A stretch of DNA of 64,000 bases from Nautilus pompilius (taxonomy: Eukaryota; Mollusca; Cephalopoda; Nautilida; Nautilidae), in contig JACATO010001085.1 in NCBI GenBank assembly GCA_018389105.1, positions 558,001 through 622,000 on the forward strand. The letters are read 5' to 3'. Shown one piece after another: positions 45,731-57,900 of the stretch. The notes beneath the pieces are model-generated. The model saw only the letters and a program-made list of their open reading frames with translations. It was not told where the DNA came from and made no database searches. Within the stretch, counting starts at the first letter, position 1, and every line of letters starts with the position of its first letter. A program made the position numbers and the translations under genes.

Positions 45731-48700
45731 AGCCAGACAAATAAAAAAAATTGAGCATAAATTTACAGCATATTTTCTAAAGATTTACTGTAATACTTTA
45801 GGCTATAGTTAGCAATAAGAAAAACAAATAAGTGTGGTTTCTGAAAAAAATAAACTTTGATCAACCAACCACAGGTGATACAAGTAATCAAAGAAATTAA
45901 CCACTGAACCATGTGTTTGTTTAATATACCAACAGAATATAGTTTAAAAAAATCTCAGCATTTTTGTCAACATGTTTTAACAAAAAAAGAGAAAGAAATC
46001 TGGTTTTATAATTTTGGTAAAAGATGTTTATTTTTTTAAAATTATTTTATTTTTTAAAGAACTAATAAGGAGAGTTGAAATCTTTCAAAATTAGTTAAAT
46101 AGAATAAAATTCAACAAAGTAATTTTATAACCTAACCCTGAGTGGTATTAATTACTATGGCACATTGTAAGATAGTTGTTAGATTTTTTTAAAAAATATC
46201 TTGTTAAAATTAGTCCTCATCTCTATGTTAATCAGCTCCTCAGCAATGGATGTGGCTGGAGTGTATGTACATAACCTTACTGTTATCCACAGGTGGGTTG
46301 AAGGAAAGAAAATTTCCCAGATACATAATAGCCATTTTTTAGTGTTTAACTTGAAAAAATAATTAAGAAATTATGCAAAACAACAGGTTTAGAATATTTA
46401 CAAAAATATACACATAGCAATCAATGATATATTAGTAATACAGGTTTAATGATAGAAGTTAACTTAACTTTCCAAATTTAAAAAGGCAGGGTTATTTTGT
46501 TTTTTTTTTTTAACTGATAAACTGATTTGAGCATTTCAGAAGGCCAAAAATATAAAACTTTTCTGATTTTGTTATAATACCCAGAAATATAAAGAAATAA
46601 CAGTAATATATATTTTTTTCTTAACTGACACAGCAGCTATGATATGGTAAATAAATATATATATGAGAGAAACTTCTAAAGAAAATGTTCTAATTGTGTG
46701 AATATTAAATATTTATTGGACTAAATTTTGTATTAAGTCTTTTATTCTGAAGATTATCACCTATTTAAATTTTGAATTGTTGTTTTTTCATAACTAGATT
46801 AATTAAGCTTCTGTATTATGTCTCCTATTTTTTTTAGCATTTTAAAAAAATGAGTTTTCCAAATATAAAGCTAAATCTACAGATAAATACAAGTTTAAGA
46901 ATTGTCATGTTATTGATTATTGAAAGCTCATGACAAAAACACCAATATAACTATTCTTAGTTTGTTAGTACAACTTTAAAGCAAATAACAAAACAGAAAT
47001 AATACAGTAACATAAATCTTATCATATGATTCAATTTCCAACTTTTCTGGTATGAAGTTTCAAATTTCTCAACTCTGTGCATTAAAGATACAGGCTTTAG
47101 ATTTTATGTATTTTAATAAAAATAGATATTTAAAATAAAGTATGCATGCCATACTCTAAACATGATTACTATTGATCATCCCTTTTGTATGAATAAGCGT
47201 CAGGTCTTTGAGATTGTCTCAAATCACCAGTAAATAAACAGCCAGTAATATTTACCTTGATCAAAGAAAACAGTGCATCCTAATTAGATATATGTAGTAC
47301 TCAAGATATTAGACATCAGGCAAATACAAATCTAAAACATAATATTAAATTATTTAAAGTTTATAGATATAAATACAACAAAGTTCTGTTTTGACAGTAC
47401 ATGGAGTGGTGCTAACACCTGGCAGACAAGTTCTCTCTGTGATACTAAAGTAGTTAGCCCAGCCCTACAAATGTCAATAGTTTGACAGAATAAAAATGAA
47501 ACAAACTTATGCTGTCTACCTATAGGGAAGCCTAGCTCTTTGAATACAACAGATGTACAAAATAATTTCGAGATACATACAGGCATAAAATATTTGACCA
47601 AAAGATCTAGAATGAGTAAATATTGATAATCATTTTTTACAGAAAAATAGTAACATAATCAATTAAGATCATTTAAAAAGAAACCAAAGACTATTGTTGA
47701 TTAGTTACTGGATGCATATATTTAGAATTATTATTTAAACATATTCATTTAATGTAGAATTTTTTTCCCCAATAAGTTGAATAAAATACCTTCACATTTC
47801 ACTCCTCTACCTCTGTCTCAAGCTGAATTATTGTTAGTCTGAATAAATTCTTGATACTATAAAAATGTTATATTTAATTGTGCACAATTTTTTTTTTTAA
47901 TTTGGAATAGTAGACAAGCATCACAATAGTGACTCTTGTTTTCTTTGTGGCATCACATCACCTAAGTCATACAAATAAAGTTAGCAAAACATTTAATGCT
48001 AATGCTCCTTATTTTATATTATAAGTTTCATTTATAAGCATGGCTCTTCGTTATCATTTACTCCAGGAATTTCGAGAAACTTTATTTTCTAAATCAATCA
48101 CTTTTTATACCTGTACGTGCATTATAACCACTATTCTCAATATCAATTTAACTTCAATTTTTAATGAGTGCTGAATAAAAGACTTCTATTAACTGCAGTG
48201 ACACTACCAGATGTGTTATCATCTCATTTAGTAAAATAATGATATCATAAATGACAAGAATAAAAATTAATTTTTAAAATAATGTTACATAAAAAGTAGC
48301 TAAAATATTCCGTTAATAACAAATTTATTCCCCTTTTGGACTTTGTCTTGAAAAAATGAACTTCCATCCAACAAACTAACAATGGTCTAGATTATAGCTA
48401 CTGCAATTACATATCAACTACTCCAGGTTTGAGATCAGAAACAAGGTAGTTTGTTTTTAAATGCGCATTTTGTGTAGATATGCTACAGTTTTTACTTTTC
48501 ATAAAAAAATCATCTTCTTCTCCAAACAGATACACAATGAACACACTGCAGGCAATATAACATTTACCAGGACAAAGATCATTATTTTTTAAAAGTCATA
48601 AGTATTTCTAAAATAAAGATTCTGCATGTACCAAGGCTATTCCTTACTATTTTTTAAAACTTATACACGATGACCTGTAATTATTGATCAAATTCATTTA

Positions 48701-51700
48701 TGAATTAGACAAAATTGCTTTTATTTAACAAGCATGCTATGAGAACTGACAAACAAATTAAAAACCATTCCACCTGAGGTTACAAACTATAAATATTAAA
48801 CTTCACATTTTCTGTTATAGCTCTTTTTGTATTTTCAATTTAAAAGTATTTATAAAATAATTTCATTAAGATAGACAAATAAGAAAAAATTTGTCAAAAT
48901 TCCCAGTTCAAATATATGTTTAAGTAAAAAAAAAAAGAAGGGAGGGTTCTATTAAACATTTTGAAATAGCTAGAAACCAGTGTCTTATGCATCAATTCCT
49001 TGTTGAAAGTCTTACCTGATAAACTTTAGTATCAAAATATGCTAAGAGGCTTTCATGGCCTGAGGTACAAAAGTGCTCACAGCCTGGAAGAGTTTTCTTT
49101 ATTAAGGAATCAACCAATAAAATGGAAGCCAAAATGATATGTTTTCAATTCATAGACACATGGTAGAGCTGGCTCTCTTGATCTCTGGGTTATTGATAAA
49201 ATGTTAAATACATACATTAAGTGGAAAAGTAAAACAATAAAAACAAAAAAAAATCAAACAAAGGTGGCCAAGTTCACAAGGACATAGCTAATCAATAAGC
49301 AAAATTCATGAAGTTATTGCACACAAAACCAGAAATATATACTTACAGTTAAATTGTGACCTATTAAAATGCAAAGGATGGTTGTCTCATAATCTGTAGG
49401 TACTCACTCTCTTGCACACAAGGGGAGGGAATTTGGTCAACACATGGTTAAGTTTTAAACAATATTTAAAATTTTTTATTTTTAAATTTACTCACAAATA
49501 CTCAACTAATTGAAACAATTAAACAACTTGGAAAAATAATGTTTAATATTAATTACAGCCTTTACATGAAAGGGTCATTGTTCTTTGATAACTACCAAAA
49601 CTTTAAGTAGGACATTTTGATGCATATGCACAGAAAAGGTTGAAATACTATACTGAAGTTACTAGCTTGTTAATCTCCACAAAGCTTTGACAGATAAAAC
49701 AACAAAAGGAGTGCCATACAGCAAAAAAGACTCCAGATGTTACTTTTTGTTTATACTAAAATAGGTATCTGCAAGAAAAAATTTTTTAAATAACAGCTAT
49801 GCATATTAAAAAGTATATCAGCAAAGAATTTTACCTTACTATTCCTGAAGGTAATTAAAAACAACAAAGCCTTTTCTACCCAGTACTAGCAGCATAAATG
49901 GCACATCAGCAGAAAGAAGAGTAGCAAAAAAAAAAACAACAAAAAAAACAACATGCAACACATTAATAAGAAATAACTAAATTAGAAATTTTCTACACTA
50001 CTAACAAAAAAATCTGTTATTTTTCAAATTCCTGCAGCAGTCCTTACTTTAGCAAAGATGAGACATGATTGCACTATACATTATGATTGTGGGCTTTTTA
50101 TTGTGTCCATGATCAACAAAGGATGGGGCCATTTAAACCTGTACAAATACAAAGATCATGATGCTTTGATGAAAAGAAAACTAATATATAAATATATATG
50201 TAAAAAAGGAAAAAATTCAAAACTAATTTGTAATTAATGTTTATCCCTTTTTCCAGGCATACAAACTGCCTACAACTCTGAATATGACGCATAGCTATGC
50301 ATTGCAAACAAAATAAAAACCATAAGTGTTAACAACAGTTCCTATATACATAATGCAGCAATTACTATAAAAGAAAAAAAAAAAAAATCTTAGTACAAAT
50401 CAGATTATTAATGCCAGAAGAAATAATCACCAAACGATTGAGCATAAACGATAGTGATAACTATAAGCAGCCAAATTATCAACTACCATAGTATGCATAT
50501 CAGAGCTTACTAGTTAAATAATTTCTTACTAAATACCATTACTTAAAGTACCAATGCATAATGTGAAAAGCACAAGTTTCAAAGAATCTTGAGTGTCTGT
50601 ATTTTCTATAACAATTTTAGTGAACTTGTAATAAAAATTAGTAAAATTATGACTGATGAGCACCACATTAGCTTGCAAATTGTAGTCCCGCAATACTGTT
50701 AAAGAAAGGAATGTAAGAAATGGGTAAATTAAAAAAAAAAATCTTTGAAGTATTTCAATGGATGAATACATTTCTGAAAGGTCTTGATTCAAAGAAATGA
50801 TTCCATTAGTACATCAGGATAACAGCTGATGACTACTAAATTGCAAATAACAATGATGGCCGGTATTTTTAGTATATAATTTCTATGGTGTGTGTGTGTG
50901 TAACTTGTGTAAATGATGTTCCTGAGGACAAGACAGGTGACTTGGAAAATTAGTTACATGGTTTATATTTTCTTTATATTGTTATTACACTAGGTATATA
51001 CAAGTGTGTCACTGAAGTTAGTAACCCATCTGGGAACAGGCAGAATGATTAAAAATAATATTTTTCCTAAATGCTTTCTCTGACAGAATATTTTCAAATG
51101 ATTTGCAAATCAGCAGTTACAGTGTGTACTATATATTGTTGAAATAAAAGTATGATTGTTAAATTTATTATTATTGCTGTTTTTATGAGTTTAAAATCAA
51201 ATCAGATAGATTTTTCTTTCAGAATTTATTTATTAAATATAAATTGCAAATTATTTATAAAAGATCTACAATAATTGAAATAGAAATGTATGTCAAATGT
51301 TAAAATTTTAAAATCTTTCCTAAAAGTAAAAAGAAACATTTTATCACAAGACATCTTTCCCTTTCGTTACATTTCAGTAACATTTAATACAAGATAATTT
51401 TAAAATCTGTGATGCTGAATATGTCACATTTGAAAATTAATGGGATTAACATGAGTTTGTTAAAACAATATACATTGTAAATGTTACAAATAACTACATG
51501 TAATCAAAGATTTTCATTGTCACCTGGGAACAATTTATAAAACAGTATGCTTGTGCTTACTACCATAGTCTCTGTAAAACCTAATCCTAAGTGGGTCAAG
51601 TCAAGACAAGACAGGTTTTAACTGGCCCCACCCTAACAATTCATAATTTAAAACAAAAACCAAACAAACAAACAAACAAAAATCCTGATTTTAAGTCAAA

Positions 51701-51724
51701 AATCTGGCAGTCAAGTTTCAACAA
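45731..51724. other. Probable GPSM 3' UTR and intergenic DNA
   Basis: AT-rich, without a recognisable gene. The part next to 51725 must contain the GPSM 3' UTR, but no poly(A) site can be chosen with confidence. One 68-nt minus-strand open interval with splice-like borders (49016-49083) is treated as a weak candidate in the findings. Confidence 0.5.
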
Positions 51725-51901
51725 TCATTTCTTCTTTTTCTTTCCTGACATGCCAGAGACTTTGGCAGGCATGTGTGTTCGTTGTTCTTCCAATCTGCTT
51801 GATTGGACTCTTTGAATCAAGCTAAAAAAGTCTTCATCTGGGACTGTGGGCGCTGGCCGACGTTCAGGAAGTGTGCTGCGCTGGTCCTCTAATCTGGATC
51901 C
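51725..51901 (-). CDS. GPSM2: GPSM last coding exon
   Basis: 177 nt after a TTATACAG acceptor, phase 0, to TGA at 51725-51727. It completes GoLoco 3 (G-S-R-L-E-D-Q-R), carries GoLoco 4 and ends G-M-S-G-K-K-K-K-K. Confidence 0.94.
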   Translation of the reverse strand, partial: GSRLEDQRSTLPERRPAPTVPDEDFFSLIQRVQSSRLEEQRTHMPAKVSGMSGKKKKK

Positions 51902-54900
51902 CTGTATAAACAACATTAGAAATGTAAAAAGAACCTAAAAGACAAATTAATACAAACAATAGTGCGTGCGTGCATGCGTGCGTGTGTGTGTGTGGGGAGA
52001 GAGAGAAATATGTATGAACCATATATAATGTTAGTCCTATTTAATGCACTGATGTATGATTTCCAAGATGTAAATAAAATAATCTTACTAACTAAACTTT
52101 TTAAAAGAAAGTTACCAACAAAATCAATCAATCAATCAATAAGTACAGTGCTCCCTCGCTATATCGCGGTATTTTCAAAAAATATAAAATTTTTAAAATT
52201 TATTATTTTAATTATTTTTAAGTAAAATATAATAAAATAACATTATAAAATAGTAAAAAAACAAATTAAAGTAAAAAAAAATATATATATATGTACATTA
52301 TTAAAAGAATATTAAATCGAAATTTAAATAAAACTACGTAGTGGTGTAGCGGGCTTGTACTAAAAACAAAGAGAGACGCTAGCGTATGAAAAACGGAGTA
52401 CAACTGCGGCTGCTTCTGCCCAGGTGAGATCGTACCCAGCACGCTATTGGCTGATGGTTGGGAGGCGGCCAATCAGAGCATGTTGTTTTGTATCCCGGAC
52501 GCTGAATGGCTCAGTGACAGCAGCATCTGTGGCGCTGTTGTCCCATGTAGAAGCATCCCGCATCTTGCCTCATCCATTTCGGCTTCACATCTCGCTGCGT
52601 GTAGTGTTTCTCTGCGGTGCTGTGCTTTGTGTTTTACGTTAAAGTTTGAACTTTATTTCAATCCCTGCAATGCCACCCAAGCGTCCTGCATCTTCTAAGT
52701 CTTCTAAATCTTCTGAACCTGAATCCAAGCGCTCAAGGAAGACTCTACCCATCATTGAAAAGGTGAAACTTCTCGACATGCTTAAGGAAGGGAGAATGTA
52801 CGTGGCTGTAGGGCGCCACTTTGGCCTCAATGAATCTACAGTACGTTATATTAAGAAGGACGAGAAGGATATAAGATTAACGGCAGCTGTTTCTTTCAAT
52901 AAAACTGCCAAGAGGGTTGTAACGTCGCGTAATAAGGTAGTGATGGTTAGGATGGAATCTGCATTGTCTCTCTGGATTAGTGATTGCAGAAAAAAGAATA
53001 TCGCGCTGGATAGCAACACAATCCGCACAAAGGCGAAGTCTCTGTATGATACGTACATTCAACTTGCTCAAGATCGCAGCACCAACGAACACGTGGAAGA
53101 TGAGATGGACATCAACGATGACGACGAAGCAGGTCCAAGTTCTCCCAAGAAAGCAACCCCATTCACTGCCAGCAAGGGTTGGTTTGACAAATTCCAGAGG
53201 CGCTATGGAATTCGAAGCGTTTCGTTGCATGGAGAAGCCGCCTCTGCTGATAAAGTTGCTGCTGACCATTACGTAAGCGAGACATTCAGAGAAATTATAG
53301 AAGGCGGCGGCTATAAGCCCGAACAAGTCTTTAATATGGATGAGACGGGCTTATTCTGGAAAAGGATGCCGTCTCATATACCTTCATTAAGGACGAAGCC
53401 AAAGTCCGGGGCTTTAAAGCCCAGAAAGATCGTGTGACTCTCATCATGTGTGGGAATGCTGCGGGCTTTATGATAAAGCCCGGCCTTATTTACAAATCCA
53501 AAAACCCAAGGGCTTTGAAAAATAAGAATAAGAACGTCTTGCCTGTGTATTGGATGCACAATCAGAAGGCGTGGATCACAAAAGTCCTCACTTCTGATTG
53601 GTTACATCAGTGCTTTATCCCAGAGGTCCAGCATTATCTACCAGGGAAAGGCCTCGATTTCAACGTGCTTCTGATTATGGACAATGCAGGTCACGCCATT
53701 GACCTATCGCATGAAGGTGTGAAAGTAGAGTTCCTGCCACCAAACACCACATCACTCATCCAACCCATGGACCAAGGCATTATTCGTGCATTTAAGGCGC
53801 TTTACACAAGAGACACCCTTCAACACCTGGTTGAATCTATGGACGCGGACAAAGACTTCTCGCTGAAGGCGTATTGGCGAGACTACACAATCGCTACCTG
53901 TCTCATCAACATACAGAAGGCCATCCAAGACATGAAACCCGAGACAATTAATGCCAGCTGGAAAAGATTATGGCCAGAAGTGGCAAACGTCTACAAGGGA
54001 TTCACGCCTGAAGAGATAAACCACTCAGCTGTGGATAAGGCCGTGAAGCTGGCAAAATTGCTGCAAGGAGAAGGCTTCGAAGATATGACCTCCGGCGACA
54101 TCAATGACCTGATCGATGCCCACTTGCAACCATTGACAGCGGAAGATCTGACGGAGCTGACGAAGTCTGCAAGCGAGGAAGAGGAACAAGATGAACCGGG
54201 GGCTGAAGAGGAGGAGGTTGGTCTAACACTCGATCGTCTTGCAACGATAGTCAGAATGGGCAAGGATCTCGAACAGGTCATTCAAGAGTGGGACCCACAG
54301 ATGATGCGGTCATTGCAATTCAGCAATGGGCTTGATGGGTTAATATCCGTCTATAAAAACCTGCTAGCCCAGAAGAAGCAGAACCAGCAACTCCCCATAA
54401 CTATGTTCCTCGTAAAATCAAAAAAAGAGGTCATGTCTATGCCTTCGCCTACGCCTTCAGCAGAAGTGGAAGTGGAACCAGAAGATGCACCACAACCATC
54501 ACCTGACGAAGCACCTGATGAAGAGGCGCCTCCAGTAGAAGAGATTTAATGCTCTTCTTGGCTGTGCAGTACTACATTCATCTCATCATCGTCATCTTCA
54601 TCGTCATCAGTACTGCACAGCTATCATCATCATCGTCATATCTTCATAGGTCAGTACCCATAATACGTTTTTTTTTATTTTTATAGTATAGTATTTTTAA
54701 AATTATTTTTGGTCTTAGGCTTTGCAGCCCTATGAAGTCGCATTTCCGATGAAAATTTAAAAATTTTTTTTTTAAATAACTGATTGATTAAATGTGTGTG
54801 GGGAAGGTTAATAAGAGTGTGTGGATGCTGTATAATGGTTTAAAATGCATTTAAAATGTGTTTAAATATATTTAAATAATTAAATAAATATGTGGTTTCT

Positions 54901-57900
54901 ACTTCGCAGATTTTCACCTATCGCGGGTGGGTCTGGAATGGATTAACCGCGATAGGTGAGGGAGCACTGTACATAGTTTTCAAATGCAAAATTCAAACAT
55001 CATCATCCATAGCAGTTGATACAGAAAAATGTCTATCTAATGAGTCTTGTTTTGCATCAAGTTTGGCATCTCTTTCTTGTATTAAGAATAAAAAATACTG
55101 CCAAAACAGCATGTTTCTACAGTATCAGTGGCATTCATAATCATCAGTAGCAAATATGTTGAAAAAGAAAACTTACAATAGAACCATATGCTGCCATCAG
55201 TCTGGACAAAAAATAAAATTTAGAACTCTTAGACACCTACCCTAAAAATAAACTGGAGCATGATGAAACCTTAATCTGATATTATTGGTATAATAATAAT
55301 AAAACTAATAATAATGATGATAAAATATTCTGTGTTTTGTATTGTTTCTTTTAAACTTTACATAAAAGTAATATTTCCAACAATTTATGTATACTGAAAT
55401 GTACCAAAAAATTAGCGTTTCATAAGTAAAACTTGAAGTGTGAATAAAGGAGAGAGAAGGAACTTTCACCTGACATCTCATTAACATGTCAAAGAAGCTG
55501 TCATCTGGAACAGTGTCATCCTTTTTTTTCTGGAGGTATTGTCCTATGACTGTGCTAGAGGTTAAACCAGGAAACTTTGGTAAATCTGCACGCTGGTCAT
55601 TCATTCTTGAACTCTGCAAGCCAACTACCATGTCTAAAAAGTCATCAGCTCCAGGAGAACTCACTGAAATAAGAAAAAAAGAAAAACTAACAATAATAAA
55701 ACTATGAATTTAGTAATATGAACTTGTTCTTTAATTAAAAAACAACAAACAATCATCCCACTGAATTTTCATCAGTTCAATGCATCCCTATTGTACAGAG
55801 ATGGGCACCAAACAAGTTCTAACTAGAATTGAAAAAAAAAAAAAGGAAAGACAGACAGACTTGGTGAACAACCATTATAAGTAATGAACAATTCCGTGTA
55901 CATTTGAATTTTATTGAATAGTTTGGTTTTAATTAGACTAATAAACCAACTTTTTTTTCTTTTTTTTTTTTTTTTTTGCATAAGATACTGTCACAGTATC
56001 TCAATTCCAAGACAAAAACAGAATACTGATAAAAGACAAAATTATTTACTGAACTTTGCAGTTTAAATTTGGAATTTATGGTGATTATATACCTACTAAT
56101 TTCAAATGCTTTAAAACATTCAAGATGAACCCACTGTAAATTTTAAAGCTTTTAAAAATGTGGAAATATTCTAAAGACAATCTTAAGAAATGAATTAACT
56201 AATTCAACAATGAACAGGAGTCTAACAAAACTTTATTAGTTAAAGAAAAGTTGATTCAGAGAACTTTGTAGTAAAATTAGGTATTCTTTTTTCAACTCAT
56301 AAAATGACAACATCACTTAAGAAAACTAAAAAATAATGTAAAAAGTACACCAAGGAGGCTCTCTGATATTTTTTAGTTCAAAAGAACAGATCTGTCACTT
56401 AAATATTTATGTATAGATGTATATCAGTGTTCATCATACAAAACTTAATTTAAACAATGTACAGAAGTACAGCATACTTAGAACCAGTATAATTTAACCT
56501 GATGCAGCATATGGTTAACCCTAGTCCCACTGGTATTCACTTTATTGATCCCCAAAGCAGGCAGGACTAGGGTTAACAGATTACACATGTAGATTTAAAG
56601 CAATTCAAAGTTTTTACAGATGTGAGGTTTTGTTGATCTGGTGGGAATACCATCCGTCCAAAGGGTACAACTTTGCCCATTAGATAGACACTGATATCCT
56701 GCAAAGGCATGGAAAATTTACCCTGATATATCAACATTCTTGAAGACTGATGTATTTTAGTCTACAAAATTGGAAAGTCTTATAATCAGAACTATCATAT
56801 CTTGGAAAGATGAACCCTATAGAATATTTGGCTTATATCCTCAAACTGTTCCTCTGACAATAACAAAATAAATCCACCTCCCGTGATTCTCTGAAATGAA
56901 TATTGCAACAGAAATGTAGTATCAACCTGTAGAACCAGATGATTGCTTATCTTAAACACATTTGGTGCATTTGCATACAGAAAGAACAGACTGATCACAA
57001 AAATATTTCATCTATACTATGTATGATAACAGAATTAACCTATCTTTTAGAAAGAAACTGTCTATTCTAAAGAACAAGTTTCTGTATATTTCATGTTGTT
57101 TGAATGCCTTTACACCTATGACACTGAATTCTTTAACAGTTAGCAGTATGGACATACAAACATACACAAAACTTGCAACAGTATGCAATGACTAATAAAA
57201 ACCAAAATTTATATTTAAATAGACTAGTGACCAGTAAACCAAATTTTAATAGTGCTTTTGTTTATAGCCAACAAGCAATATTATTCTGAAATATATTCCA
57301 GTAAGATTTTGAAAATGAAATAGGATTATTGGATAATCTTGATATTATTATATTAGTAGATCAAATACTGTTGATGGTTTTACAGCAAAGAAAGGCTGCA
57401 TCAGTGAAAAGGTTTTTTTTTTTGGTCTTGTTTAATAAACTTGAAGATTAATCACTAAATGGGCTAATAAATAATGTAAACAAATCTTATTTAGTTGTAG
57501 TTTTGCTAAAATATGACATTTATTTTTATCTCTTGTGGTTACCTATTTACAGCAATAATGGAAATGAATTACTGTTGTTGGGGGCTATGTCACAGAATGT
57601 CCAAAATATTAATGTACCAAAATCTTGACATTTTTCACCCAAAATATTCTTGGTATAAATATTCCACAAAAAGGTCTGAAATTAAATGATCTAAAAAAAT
57701 AAAAAAAAATTTTTTAAAATCATTCACTGCTCTCAAGATATCCAATAATGTGCAAACACTATGCAATACTTTCTTTTTCAAGAAATTTTCAGTATCAAAA
57801 ATGTATCTGCTGCACAATTTTGCATCCTTTCTAGAGTGTGCATAGCTCTGCTGGTGCCACAAATGTAATATTTTGAGGAGTAAAAGGACTTTTGGTGGAG

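Larger units (their letters stand above)
52146..54969 (+). mobile_element. Tigger (pogo superfamily) transposon with intact ends
   Basis: 2824 bp bounded by CAGTGCTCCCTCGCTATATC on the left and the complement of CAGTGCTCCCTCACCTATCG on the right, flanked by TA on both sides. The end is itself palindromic (CACCTATCGCGG 54915-54926 and CCGCGATAGGTG 54947-54958). GC content is clearly above the host intron. It lies in GPSM intron C-D, opposite to the gene's direction. One frameshift interrupts the transposase. Near-intact ends suggest a fairly recent insertion. Confidence 0.93.
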
